From NCBI GenBank assembly GCA_031127225.1, contig JARIEV010000007.1:1-52197 (forward strand): DNA of 52,197 bases. The letters run 5' to 3'. Made by a program: the position numbers and the translations under genes. Shown here one piece after another: positions 43,988 through 52,197 of the stretch (the first letter of the stretch is position 1; each line of letters starts with the position of its first letter). The DNA comes from Gemmatimonadota bacterium. GTDB taxonomy: Bacteria > Gemmatimonadota > Gemmatimonadetes > Gemmatimonadales > Gemmatimonadaceae. The notes beneath the pieces are model-generated. The model was not told the DNA's origin. It did not search any database and saw nothing but the letters and a program-made list of their open reading frames with translations.

Positions 43988-44029
43988 CGCCGCTCAACCC
44001 GCTCTGCTACGGGGAGTCAACTGCGCCGC
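43988..44029 (-). repeat. 42-bp direct repeat, copy B (upstream of large Ig-like gene)
   Basis: Identical to 41554-41595; lies 110 bp upstream of the start at 43878 in the 237-bp divergent spacer shared with the VanZ-like gene. Conservation of a non-coding 42-mer next to two genes of the same kind suggests a shared promoter or leader element. Confidence 0.9.
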
Positions 44030-44115
44030 AAGGACTCGTTTTTCCACCGTCAATGCACGTACACGCCGGTAGGGTACGGTCGCGCGGCGACGCCCCGGCG
44101 CCGAGACTCCGGCGC

Positions 44116-45471
44116 ATGACCCCCGTCATCTTTCCGGCCGCACACCGCCCGCGCCGCACCACCGACCGCACCGGCGCCCGACTCGGGATCGCCCTGCTCG
44201 CGTACCTCACGGCGATTACGCTGGTCGTCACGCTGGCCCCATTTGCGTTCACGCGGGACATCGTCCACGGCGTCGACCTCGCCGTCAGGCCGTGGGACAT
44301 GGCGAGGCACGGGGTGATGTTCGCGCCCCTTGGGTTCGTGTATCAGCTCTCCCGCCCGCGGGGATCCCGGGTCCGCTGGGGGTGGGTGGCGTGGGGGGCC
44401 GCGGGCCTCGGCATCCTGATCGAGACGCTGCAACTCCTCGAGTCGACGCGGCAGGCGTCCCCCGTCGACGTGGTGTCCGGCACACTGGGCGCGGTGCTGG
44501 GCGCCGGCAGCTTCCAGCTGCTGAGCCCGTCACGCGAGAGCGAACGCACGGTCCGCACGCTCGCCGTCGAGCTCCCGGTCATGGGGTTGGTCTACCTGTT
44601 CGTCCCGCTCGGGTGGCTCATCGGCCTCGCGAGTGCCGGCACCGCCCGGGCGTGGCTGGTCCTGCCGGTCGCCGCCGCGGCCGCGCTCGTCCTTGGCACC
44701 GTGCACGGCGCCGTATTGGCCGACCGGGCGCGCCGCACCATGCCCTGGCTCTGGGCCACCTGCCTCGTCTGGTGCGCCGTCGCGCTCATTCCGGGCACCG
44801 TGCGCGATCCGCGGCTGATGGCCGCGTGCGCCATGATCATGCTTATTATCGCACATATTCGCGCCATTATCGCGTCACGATACAATGAGCATCACACCAC
44901 GCGGCGGTTTGAGCGGCCCACGCTGGTGGTTATTGCCCCGCTCGTCCTGCTCTATCTGGCCGGGGCGGCGGGCTGGCCGTGGCACGACATCGCGTGGCCA
45001 TGGCCCGGGGTGGCAGGGCTGCTCCCCGCGGAGACGTTCTCCACGGCGCAGATCTTCCGTCCCCTGGAGCAGCTGGCCGCGTTCACGCTGGTGGGGTACG
45101 GGCTCGCCGAATGGGATGGCCGCGTTGTGGAGGACACGGGGGCGTTGGCCGTGCGGGTAGCGGGGCGGGCGGGGCTGCTGGCCGTACTGTTGGCGGTGGC
45201 CACCGCGTTCCTGAACGGCCGCCCCGCCAGTGTGCTCCTCGCCGTGCTCAGTACGGCGGCCGCGGTGATGGGCGGTCGCCTGTACAGCCTGCAGCGCGAC
45301 CACGTCCGCGCCCTGATCCGCCGGAGCATCCGCACGATGCCCGCGGCGGCCGAGATATCCGGGCGTCGGGCGGACAGCGGACCGGAGGAGAGCGGACCGG
45401 TGGTCAACGGACCGGTGGTCAGCGGACCCGCGAGCCGTCCCGCCGCGCGTCCGGCAAGTCCATTCCGCTAA
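44116..45471 (+). CDS. VanZ-like family membrane protein
   Basis: 451 residues from the ATG at 44116. About ten membrane helices are predicted by eye. The VanZ-like features are LVVTLAPFAFTRD, DMARHGVMFAPLGFVYQL and GILIETLQLLESTRQASPVDVVSGTLGAVLG (Glu in helix 3 and the Asp-Val-x-x-Gly turn). Residues about 290-400 form a second membrane half. The C-terminal tail is soluble, low in complexity and repetitive (SGPVVNGPVVSGP), coming from an 18-bp tandem DNA repeat. VanZ itself gives low-level teicoplanin resistance in enterococci; most family members have no known role. Ends 26 bp before a strong hairpin. Confidence 0.8.
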   Translation: MTPVIFPAAHRPRRTTDRTGARLGIALLAYLTAITLVVTLAPFAFTRDIVHGVDLAVRPWDMARHGVMFAPLGFVYQLSRPRGSRVRWGWVAWGAAGLGILIETLQLLESTRQASPVDVVSGTLGAVLGAGSFQLLSPSRESERTVRTLAVELPVMGLVYLFVPLGWLIGLASAGTARAWLVLPVAAAAALVLGTVHGAVLADRARRTMPWLWATCLVWCAVALIPGTVRDPRLMAACAMIMLIIAHIRAIIASRYNEHHTTRRFERPTLVVIAPLVLLYLAGAAGWPWHDIAWPWPGVAGLLPAETFSTAQIFRPLEQLAAFTLVGYGLAEWDGRVVEDTGALAVRVAGRAGLLAVLLAVATAFLNGRPASVLLAVLSTAAAVMGGRLYSLQRDHVRALIRRSIRTMPAAAEISGRRADSGPEESGPVVNGPVVSGPASRPAARPASPFR

Positions 45472-45496
45472 CGCGCGGCACCGGCGGCGCAGACGC

Positions 45497-45538
45497 CAGA
45501 TCGCCCTCGCACCGAGGTTCCGATGCGAGGGCGATCTG
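45497..45538. terminator. Bidirectional 15-bp hairpin between convergent genes
   Basis: CAGATCGCCCTCGCA at 45497-45511 is the exact complement of 45524-45538, loop 12 bases. It lies between the ends of the VanZ-like gene and the PEP-CTERM gene. No T-run on either side, but stem strength and position fit a shared terminator. Confidence 0.7.
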
Positions 45539-45569
45539 ACGTCCGGGCCACACGATGCGGCGTGGGGTA

Positions 45570-46160
45570 CTACGCGCGGCGCCGGCGATACGCGGTGCCA
45601 CCCAACAACGCGAGACCCGCCAGCATCAAAGCGTAGGTCTCGGGTTCGGGGACCGTGGTAGGGACCGAGGACAGATACGCGGACGTTGCGTCTGCGGAAT
45701 AGCGCTGCGTGCTGCAGCCGCTGCTGCACTCGATAAAGTTCCAAGTGTTTCCGAACTGTGCGGTAGTCACCGCCAGATTCACGCGAGCGCTTGCGACGTC
45801 GAGATCCGCGGGGGTAACTCCGAAGCCAAAGCTAAAGGTGTCCCAACCCCCATTACCTACGAATCTCAAATATCCGCCAATGTTCGATACCGTGTTGTAG
45901 CTCAGAACATTTGCGTATCGCAGTGGGGAGTTCTGACTGTAAGAGCCAGCATAAAATTTACTGCTCATGGCAATATCCCAGCTCAGGATTTGGTCCGTAT
46001 CAGGAGCCCATTCAAAGCGACCGGTCGCCGTGGCTCCACCCGCGAACGTGAAGTTGTTGAGAGTCCACACGACCGACGCCGTCGGTTGGGCGTGCGCCGC
46101 CCCAGGCAAGGCCAGCGCGGCTGCCGCCAGCAGGACGGTCTTCAGGAGCATCTTCTTCAT
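45570..46160 (-). CDS. PEP-CTERM sorting-domain protein
   Basis: 196 residues from the ATG at 46160. Signal peptide KKMLLKTVLLAAAALALPGAAHA. The beta-rich middle (about 25-165; GNTWNFIECSSGCS has a close cysteine pair) is unrecognised. The C-terminus is a textbook PEP-CTERM signal: VPEPETYALMLAGLALLGG followed by a basic tail (YRRRRA). Such proteins are processed by an exosortase (EpsH/XrtA), which is not in this window but should be elsewhere in the genome. GC content is lower than the neighbours. Confidence 0.88.
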   Translation of the reverse strand: MKKMLLKTVLLAAAALALPGAAHAQPTASVVWTLNNFTFAGGATATGRFEWAPDTDQILSWDIAMSSKFYAGSYSQNSPLRYANVLSYNTVSNIGGYLRFVGNGGWDTFSFGFGVTPADLDVASARVNLAVTTAQFGNTWNFIECSSGCSTQRYSADATSAYLSSVPTTVPEPETYALMLAGLALLGGTAYRRRRA

Positions 46161-46570
46161 CGTGGATTGGCTCTCTTGGGAGGGAAATCGGGGGGCTGGC
46201 TGGACCGTCAGACGCGGGCGCCTACATTCCATCGGTTCCACGCTCGAGTGAATCGCAAGAGGCATGCCATACATTACGACTCATTCAGACATCGCAACTG
46301 CTTGTGCTGTAGTCGCTTGCGTGCAATGCACGAGCCTGCTCGGCAAGGCTGAGGTCGGAGCTGCTGCATAAAAGCGGCAGTCCCGTGTCACACCCCCCGC
46401 GGACACGTCCGGCGTCGGCGCCGTTGGGTGATGCGAGTCGCTGGCGTCCTGTCCCGACGCCTAGTGTCACGGCGCCTCACGTCGTATCGTCCTATGGAGT
46501 ACGCCTTATTCGGTTCTTCCGTCCGACCGGCTCGCACGCCGGACCGGCACACTCCCGGAGCACGCTCGCC
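46161..46570. other. 410-bp divergent intergenic region
   Basis: Separates the PEP-CTERM gene (minus) and the DUF305 gene (plus). GC content is relatively low around 46260-46330. The only symmetric element I see is the 13-mer CGTGCAATGCACG at 46320-46332. Two promoters must lie here, but no convincing -35/-10 pair can be named. No coding frame in it resembles a gene. Confidence 0.5.
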
Positions 46571-47185
46571 ATGATGGTCCGCCGCCCGATCGTCAGCCTC
46601 GCGGTCTTTTGTCTGCTCGCCGGCGCCTCGTCGCTCGCCTCGGCCCAGGCTGGCATGGATCACAGCATGCACCACATGGGCCCCGAAATCGTCATCCCGA
46701 ACGGCGCGCGGTACACCAAGGCGGACGTCGAGTTCATGCAGGGGATGATCGCCCACCACGCGCAGGCGATCGTGATGTCGCGCTTGGCGGAAAAGAACGG
46801 CGCCAATCCGCAGGTGCTCAAACTGTCGCGGAAGATCGATCAGTCGCAGGTGCCCGAGATTCAGATCATGCAGCACTGGCTCGAGCGGTACGGCCAGTTT
46901 GCCCCGGACACCGCCTCGTGGCACGGCATGCGGATGGACGGCATGCTCACCGACGAGGAAATCGCCGCCCTCGACAAGGCGAAGGGCGTCGCCTTCGACC
47001 GCGCCTTCCTGATCGGCATGATCAAGCACCACGAGGGCGCGCTCAAAATGGTCGACGATCTCTTCAAGGTGAAAGGCGCCGGACAGGAAGTGGACGCCAA
47101 CGTCTTCGCCAATGATGTGGTGAGTGCCCAGACGGCCGAAATCGGCATCATGCGCGGCCTGCTCGCCAAGCTCCCTCCGCAGTAA
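46571..47185 (+). CDS. Secreted DUF305 protein
   Basis: 204 residues from the ATG at 46571 with GGAG ten bases upstream. Signal peptide PIVSLAVFCLLAGASSLASA, then a Met/His-rich stretch (GMDHSMHHMG) of copper-binding character. The DUF305 four-helix, ferritin-like fold shows as its two repeats: FMQGMIAHHAQAIVMSRLA and FLIGMIKHHEGALKMVDDL, each with the HH pair. Periplasmic proteins of this family are often linked with copper handling. The LVIVD propeller gene follows 64 bp later in the same direction, a pairing consistent with one unit. Confidence 0.88.
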   Translation: MMVRRPIVSLAVFCLLAGASSLASAQAGMDHSMHHMGPEIVIPNGARYTKADVEFMQGMIAHHAQAIVMSRLAEKNGANPQVLKLSRKIDQSQVPEIQIMQHWLERYGQFAPDTASWHGMRMDGMLTDEEIAALDKAKGVAFDRAFLIGMIKHHEGALKMVDDLFKVKGAGQEVDANVFANDVVSAQTAEIGIMRGLLAKLPPQ

Positions 47186-47249
47186 CCCGGGGAGACCACG
47201 CCATCCGGCGTGCCGTCTTCCCCATCCCCACCCACTGGAGTGTGTACCG

Positions 47250-49088
47250 ATGCGCGTCATGCGTGGCTTGACCCTGCTGTTCGCGACCGCCGTCGTGCCG
47301 ACGCTGTTGTCGGCGCAGACGTACCCGAGCAAGTCCGATCCCCGGAACAACCTGAAGCCGGGTCGGTTGGACGCGGGCGTTGCGGCCAGCAACATGAAGC
47401 TGCTGTCGTTCACGCCCAAGCCGGCGCAGTTCGACACGGTGCGCGGACTCACGTTCGTCAACTCCGACCTCGCCTTCGGCACCCATTACGTCTATCAGGC
47501 CAACTTCGCCGGCTTCTCGATCTGGGACATCACCGACCCGGCCAAGCCGGCCATGACGGCCGTGGTGCAGTGCATCACGTCGCAGGGTGACCCGTCGATC
47601 TACGGCAACCTGCTGTTCATCTCCGCCGAGGGCGCGGGCAACCGCAACGACTGCGGCAGTGGCGGCGTGCAGGATCCGAAGGATCACATGGCCGGCGTCC
47701 GCATCTTCGACGTGTCCAATCCGAAGGCGCCCAAGCTCGTGAAGAACGTGCAGACGTGCAAAGGCTCGCACACGCACACGATCGTCCCCAGCCCGACCGA
47801 TCCGCGCACGATCTACCTGTACGTGTCGGGACAGCAGGCGGCGCGCCCCGAGACGGAGCTGGCCGGCTGCAAGAACGGCACCGATCCCTCCGATCCCACC
47901 AACTCGCTCTTCCAGCTCGACATCATCAAGGTGCAGCTCGATCGTCCCGAGCAGGCCAAGGTGATTCCCGGCGCGCGCATCTTCGCCGGCCTGGACGGCG
48001 CCAGCGAGTGCATGCGCTTCTGCGCGCCCGGCGACGCGCGTCGTGCGGCGGGACGCGCCCGCCCGGTGGCGGATCCGGCCATGCCCACCGGCCCGCGCAA
48101 CTGCCATGACGTGACGGCATATCCGGCGATGAACCTGCTCGCGGCGTCCTGCTCGACGCACTCCATTCTCGTGGACATTTCGAACCCCGAGAAGCCGTTC
48201 CGCATCAGTGCCCTCGCCGACACGAACAACTATCAGGGGCGGCACACCGCCGCGTTCAGCAACGACGGCAAGAAGCTGATCCAGACCGACGAATGGGGCG
48301 GCGGCACGGGCCCGATGTGTCAGGCCTCCAGCATGATCGAGCTCGGCGGCAACACGGTCATCTCCCTCGACGCGAAGAAGAAGCAGACCCAGCGCGCCTA
48401 CTTCAAGCTGCCGTCGGCCCAGACAGCCGAAGAGAACTGCGTGTCGCACAACGGGGGCGTCATCCCCGTGCCGGGGCGCGACCTGTACGTGCAGGGCTGG
48501 TACCAGGGCGGCGTGAACATCATGGACTTCACCGACCCCGACAAGGCGATTGAAATCGGCTACTTCGATCGCGGGTCGATCGATCCGCCGCAGCCGGTGG
48601 ATGTCCCGTCGGCCGCCGCGGCCGCCCTGGCGCCGGGCGCGCGTCCGCGCAGCAACACGATCGGTGGTTCGTGGGGCGCGTACTACTGGAACGGCCTCAT
48701 CTTCTCGTCCGAACTCGACCGCGGCATGGACATCCTCGAGCTCACGCCGAGTGCACAGCTCTCGGCCAACGAAATCGCCGCGGCGAAGCTGGTCACCTTC
48801 ACGGACTACAACCCGCAAAGCCAGCCCAAGATGACGTGGCCGGCGGCGTTCGTGGTGGTGCGCTCGTACCTCGATCAGCTGGTGCGCGGCACCGGCCTCG
48901 CGTCTGAGCGCACGACGGCCATTTACGCGGCACTCGATGCGGCGGAAATGAAGTCGGGGCTGGCGCGCGCAACGGCGCTCACCGCGCTCGCGCTGCAGGT
49001 GGACAAGGACGTCGCTGGCGCGAAGGATGGTGCCCGCGTGAAGACGATGGCCGGTGAGATCCGGCGCCTCGCGGCGGCGTCGAAGTAG
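47250..49088 (+). CDS. Secreted LVIVD-repeat beta-propeller protein
   Basis: 612 residues from the ATG at 47250 with GGAG ten bases upstream. Signal peptide MRGLTLLFATAVVPTLLSAQ. The body consists of LVIVD-type blades: FAGFSIWDITDPAKP, AGVRIFDVSNPKAPKLV, STHSILVDISNPEKPFRI and GGVNIMDFTDPDKAIEIG, each giving 'xVDIxNPxxP'. Several conserved Cys (TCKGSHTHTIV, ECMRFCAPGD, GPRNCHDVTAY) and His suggest disulphides or metal binding. The C-terminal about 110 residues are helical. Its partner gene encodes the DUF305 protein. A secreted binding or scaffold protein; no enzyme motif seen. Confidence 0.85.
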   Translation: MRVMRGLTLLFATAVVPTLLSAQTYPSKSDPRNNLKPGRLDAGVAASNMKLLSFTPKPAQFDTVRGLTFVNSDLAFGTHYVYQANFAGFSIWDITDPAKPAMTAVVQCITSQGDPSIYGNLLFISAEGAGNRNDCGSGGVQDPKDHMAGVRIFDVSNPKAPKLVKNVQTCKGSHTHTIVPSPTDPRTIYLYVSGQQAARPETELAGCKNGTDPSDPTNSLFQLDIIKVQLDRPEQAKVIPGARIFAGLDGASECMRFCAPGDARRAAGRARPVADPAMPTGPRNCHDVTAYPAMNLLAASCSTHSILVDISNPEKPFRISALADTNNYQGRHTAAFSNDGKKLIQTDEWGGGTGPMCQASSMIELGGNTVISLDAKKKQTQRAYFKLPSAQTAEENCVSHNGGVIPVPGRDLYVQGWYQGGVNIMDFTDPDKAIEIGYFDRGSIDPPQPVDVPSAAAAALAPGARPRSNTIGGSWGAYYWNGLIFSSELDRGMDILELTPSAQLSANEIAAAKLVTFTDYNPQSQPKMTWPAAFVVVRSYLDQLVRGTGLASERTTAIYAALDAAEMKSGLARATALTALALQVDKDVAGAKDGARVKTMAGEIRRLAAASK

Positions 49089-49107
49089 GCCGACACCGCG
49101 AGTCATG

Positions 49108-49149
49108 AACGACAAGGGCGCCCTTCTCACGAGGGGCGCCCTTGTCGTT
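49108..49149 (+). terminator. 16-bp perfect hairpin
   Basis: AACGACAAGGGCGCCC at 49108-49123 is the exact complement of 49134-49149 with a 10-base loop, 20 bp after the LVIVD gene stop. No T-run follows, but the stem is the strongest in the window and separates the DUF305/LVIVD unit from the creatininase-like gene. Confidence 0.7.
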
Positions 49150-49278
49150 GGTGGTGATGCGGTGTGCGCATGGGTGATGTTCATGAGGAGGAACGAGGAT
49201 TGGCGACCGGCGTGCCGATCCGCGAGATTGCGCCTGTTGATGTTCCGGCGCGACCTGCCCCCAGCCCTCGGAGATGTG

Positions 49279-50193
49279 ATGCGAACAACGTTGATGGTGC
49301 TGTTCACGCTGCCGCTGCTCGCGGTGAGTGCCTCGGCGCAGGCCACAGGCGGCGCCGGTGGCACTGGCGGCGCGGCACAAGCGGCGCAGCGCGCGGCGGC
49401 CGCGAACAAGCCGCGCACCATCGAGGGGATCAACACGGTGTGGCTCGAGGAACTCACGCAGCCCGAGTTCCGCGACATGATCAAGGATGGCTACACGACG
49501 GTGCTGATCATGACCGGAGGCGTCGAAAACAACGACGGCAACCTCTCGATGAACAAGCACAACATCAACAACAAGCTGCTCGGCGAGATGATGGCGCGGA
49601 AAATGGGCAAGACGCTCGTCGCGCCGCTCGTCACGCTCGAACCCGGAAACGCCGGCCCCAACATTCAGCCCGGTCGCGCCGGCCCGATGCTCTCGCAGGC
49701 CACGTACACCGCGCTGCTGTATGACATGGGCAACTACCTGCGCAGCATGGGCTTCACGGAGATTTACTACCTGGGCGACAGCGGCGGAAACGGCCGCGGT
49801 ATGCAGACGGCGGCCGATTCACTTACCAAGGTGTACGCCGACAGCCCGAATAAGGTCGCCTTCAAGCACATCCCGGAGTACTACAACCACACCAGCGTGG
49901 TGCAGCCGTACCTCCAGAACGATCTCAAGATTCCTGAAGGGATCAAGATCGGCGCGAGCTCCGGCACCAGCGGTCTGCACGAAGAGCTTGGCATCGACGC
50001 CACGATGGCGCTGGCCGATCCGCAGTCGATCCGCTTTGCGCAGCGCGTGAAGGCCGGTCAGGCCGAGATCAACGGCATCAAGTTCGAGTCGCTGCAGTGG
50101 CTGCAGGAGCTCGGCCGCAAGGTGGCCGAGTTGCGTGTGACCACGACGATCAACGCGATCAACGCCTACCGGGCCACGCTGCCCACGCCGTAA
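49279..50193 (+). CDS. Secreted creatininase-fold protein with altered metal ligands
   Basis: 304 residues from the ATG at 49279, just after a GGAG. Signal peptide RTTLMVLFTLPLLAVSASAQ followed by a Gly/Ala-rich spacer. The creatininase/creatinine-amidohydrolase fold is recognisable: WLEELTQPEFRDMIKDG, TTVLIMTGGVENNDGNLSM and IYYLGDSGGNGRGM. The canonical EQHGPHLPLGTD segment is replaced by ENNDGNLSMNKH: the metal His and Asp are changed, while Glu and a new His remain. Export and loss of standard ligands suggest a different metal site or a non-canonical reaction. The hairpin at 50203-50227 follows the stop. Confidence 0.75.
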   Translation: MRTTLMVLFTLPLLAVSASAQATGGAGGTGGAAQAAQRAAAANKPRTIEGINTVWLEELTQPEFRDMIKDGYTTVLIMTGGVENNDGNLSMNKHNINNKLLGEMMARKMGKTLVAPLVTLEPGNAGPNIQPGRAGPMLSQATYTALLYDMGNYLRSMGFTEIYYLGDSGGNGRGMQTAADSLTKVYADSPNKVAFKHIPEYYNHTSVVQPYLQNDLKIPEGIKIGASSGTSGLHEELGIDATMALADPQSIRFAQRVKAGQAEINGIKFESLQWLQELGRKVAELRVTTTINAINAYRATLPTP

Positions 50194-50202
50194 GCGGGAC
50201 GC

Positions 50203-50227
50203 CGGGCGCGCGTATCACGCGCGCCCG
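50203..50227. terminator. Hairpin between convergent genes
   Basis: Ten-base perfect GC arms (50203-50212 and 50218-50227) with a five-base loop in the 35-bp gap between the creatininase-like gene and the lyase-sialidase gene. Probably ends transcription from both sides. Confidence 0.6.
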
Positions 50228-50228
50228 T

Positions 50229-52197
50229 TCAGCACCGCCCTACCCACGACGCCGGCACACGCACGTAACTGATCGCCGCGTACGCCCCTCGCTCGAACAG
50301 CACCCCCACATCGCCATCGGGGAGCACGGCCATCGTGGAGTACGCCGCCGCCCCGGGCTCGAGCACCCGCGACACGGGCCACGTGGCACCGCCGTCGCAC
50401 GACTTGCGCACCGTGAGCCGCTGCCGCGCCGTACGGTCGGCGGTGTTGCTGAACAACAGTGCACCGCCCGGCGTGCGGATCAGCGCGGCGTTGTTGGCCG
50501 GGTCCACTAAGGTGCTATCCGCGCGCAGCGCCCCGTAGTGCGCGCCGCCGTCGCGGGATGCGGCCACCAACCGGTACGGCGTGGCGCGCGCGTTCAACTG
50601 CACCGTGCCATCGGCCAGCTCCACCACCTCGTTCTCGTCCACCCCCGGCCCCACCAGCGCCCCCATGCGCCACGTGGCCCCGTGGTCGTCGCTCAATAGG
50701 CTCGCGCCATACGTGGCCCCCGCCATTCGGATCACGTACGGCTGCACCAGACGCCCGGCGTGCGCCCCCTGCTGCAGCTGGATCCCCGCGCCCGACGTGG
50801 CGAATAGCCCACCCCACGTGGTGTCCTTGATCATCGACGTCAACCGGCGATGCCGCCACGTGGCACCGTCGTCGTCCGACCAGCTCACATCGGCGTGCAG
50901 AATCTGTGGGTCGTCGTCCCGATGCCCGGTGCGCGAACCCATAAACCCCTGCGCTACCGACGCGGCGTGAAAGAGAAACACGCGCCCCGTCACGCGGTCC
51001 ACCACAAAACTCGGATCGCCGAAGCCGTACGGCGCGGTGTCCGACCGCACCACCACGCGCTCGCTCCACGTGGCGCCGCCGTCCGCGCTGCGACGCAGCA
51101 CCAGCGCGATGTTGCTGGGCACGTCGGCCATGGCCGGCCGCGCATCGTACGCCGCCAGCAACGTCCCCGCCGTCGTTACGGCGAGCGCCGGAATCCGGAA
51201 CACGGGCGCACCGCTGCCGCGCACATCGAGATCGCGCACGGGCAGCGGCATCGCGGCGTGCTGACCGTCCAGCCACGCGCGCAGCTCGGTCAGCTGCGCC
51301 TGCACCGCGTCGGGGTGCGTGGACTGCGGCGTGCGCTTGGCCCGCACCGACGACTGCGCGGTCACCACCCGCATCACATCGGCGCCGAACTGCGGATGGA
51401 ACGTCCGCCACTCCGCCGGCGTCAACGCCTCGAAGGTGCGCTGCTGCTTGAGCAGGTCACGCACCATCCCCCCCACCACCTCGTGCGCCGTGCGGAACGC
51501 CACGCCTTTGGCCACCAAATAATCTGCCACGTCGGTGGCCAGCAGAAACCCCGACGTCGCCCGCGCCGTGCGCGCCCGATCGAGCGTCAGCGTGCGCACC
51601 ACGGTGGCGGCCGCTCCCGCCGACCCCATCACGGTGTCCTCCGCGTCGAACAGCGACTCCTTGTCCTCCTGCAGATCCTTGTTGTACCCGGTCGGCAGCC
51701 CCTTCATCGTCGTCAGCAGCGCCGTGAGATGACCGATCGTGCGCCCCGTCTTGCCGCGCACCAGCTCCATCGGGTCGGGGTTCTTCTTCTGCGGCATCAG
51801 ACTGCTGCCGGTGGCCACGGCGTCCGACAGCCCGAAGAAGCCGAACTCCTCACCCGTGAACAACACCACGTCTTCCGCCAGCCGGCTCAGGTGCACCATC
51901 GCCAGCGACGATGCGTGCAGAAAGCTGCTGGCATAGTCGCGATCCGCCGTGGCGTCGATGCTGTTTGCCACCACGCGCGAAAAACCGAGTCGCTGCGCGA
52001 GAAACGCCGGATCGATGGCGTAGTTCGTGCCCGCGATCGCCCCTGACCCCAGCGGCATGGCGTCGGCCTCTGCACGCACGGCGTCGAAACGCTGCACATC
52101 GCGGCGCAGCGCCTGCGCGTGCGCCAGCCAGAAGTGCGACACCAGCACCGGCTGCGCGCGCCGCACGTGCGTGTACGACGGCATCACCGCATCGCCC
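50229..52197 (-). CDS. argH: Argininosuccinate lyase fused to sialidase (BNR/Asp-box) domain, 5' partial
   Basis: At least 655 residues; the frame runs off the right edge, so the N-terminal third of the lyase is missing. The visible lyase part (51250-52197) has PSYTHVRRAQPV (catalytic Thr-His loop), the fumarase/lyase signature GSSLMPQKKNPDPMELVRG and a complete C-terminal end (FHPQFGADVMRVVTAQSSV). Without any stop it continues into a sialidase domain (50229-51205): the FRIP motif (VFRIPALA) and four Asp boxes of the form SxDxGATW near 51066-51089, 50857-50880, 50670-50693 and 50379-50402. ArgH splits argininosuccinate into arginine and fumarate in the cytoplasm; sialidases are normally exported, yet no signal sequence separates the domains. 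I know of no such fusion. Confidence 0.85.
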   Translation of the reverse strand, partial: GDAVMPSYTHVRRAQPVLVSHFWLAHAQALRRDVQRFDAVRAEADAMPLGSGAIAGTNYAIDPAFLAQRLGFSRVVANSIDATADRDYASSFLHASSLAMVHLSRLAEDVVLFTGEEFGFFGLSDAVATGSSLMPQKKNPDPMELVRGKTGRTIGHLTALLTTMKGLPTGYNKDLQEDKESLFDAEDTVMGSAGAAATVVRTLTLDRARTARATSGFLLATDVADYLVAKGVAFRTAHEVVGGMVRDLLKQQRTFEALTPAEWRTFHPQFGADVMRVVTAQSSVRAKRTPQSTHPDAVQAQLTELRAWLDGQHAAMPLPVRDLDVRGSGAPVFRIPALAVTTAGTLLAAYDARPAMADVPSNIALVLRRSADGGATWSERVVVRSDTAPYGFGDPSFVVDRVTGRVFLFHAASVAQGFMGSRTGHRDDDPQILHADVSWSDDDGATWRHRRLTSMIKDTTWGGLFATSGAGIQLQQGAHAGRLVQPYVIRMAGATYGASLLSDDHGATWRMGALVGPGVDENEVVELADGTVQLNARATPYRLVAASRDGGAHYGALRADSTLVDPANNAALIRTPGGALLFSNTADRTARQRLTVRKSCDGGATWPVSRVLEPGAAAYSTMAVLPDGDVGVLFERGAYAAISYVRVPASWVGRC

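Overview
The window is one continuous piece of a high-GC bacterial chromosome with no rRNA, tRNA, CRISPR array, insertion sequence or phage gene that I can see. The gene content (Ig-like/RCC1 surface lipoproteins, secreted paired amidohydrolases, a LVIVD propeller beside a DUF305 protein, a large BTAD/TPR regulator, mostly Gram-negative envelope proteins) fits Gemmatimonadota (Gemmatimonas-like). That assignment is inference from gene style, not from a marker gene. Both ends are cut inside genes.

Layout. 0-9.2 kb is an envelope block: an RCC1/Ig-like surface protein (left-truncated), a PrsW-type membrane protease translationally coupled to a secreted metallopeptidase/propeller/barrel protein, an anti-sigma-like membrane protein with its ECF sigma factor, and a TonB-dependent receptor. 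9.4-19.1 kb is the most unusual part. A plus-strand run encodes STAS, STAS plus kinase-fold protein, a MesX (DUF1852) oxygenase-like protein, a membrane cNMP-binding protein and STAS. It converges on a minus-strand operon with overlapping stops and starts: MoxR AAA+ ATPase, unknown protein, DUF2201 metallopeptidase-vWA, and a divergent S-adenosylmethionine synthetase. Together they look like a partner-switching/MoxR-vWA system tied to methionine/SAM chemistry; this is my best candidate for an undescribed system.

19.4-24.3 kb holds an AraC regulator with an SDR enzyme, a branched-chain-amino-acid-type binding lipoprotein, a DUF2156 protein and a 0.4-kb field of degenerate heptamer repeats. 24.3-36.8 kb holds two secreted amidohydrolases, a DUF952-DUF985 fusion, an SCP2-R2lox fusion, a Tat-lipoprotein amidase, a glycosyltransferase, an ABC-F ATPase and a phosphodiesterase lipoprotein. 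36.8-46.2 kb holds a membrane BTAD/TPR regulator, two Ig-like lipoproteins preceded by an identical 42-bp element, a VanZ-like membrane protein and a PEP-CTERM protein. 46.5-52.2 kb holds a DUF305 protein, a LVIVD propeller, a creatininase-fold protein with altered metal ligands, and (right-truncated) an argininosuccinate lyase fused in frame to a four-Asp-box sialidase domain.

Starts were chosen from Shine-Dalgarno matches, signal peptides, stop/start overlaps and family alignments recalled from memory; no database search was possible. Domain names are therefore motif-based recognition.
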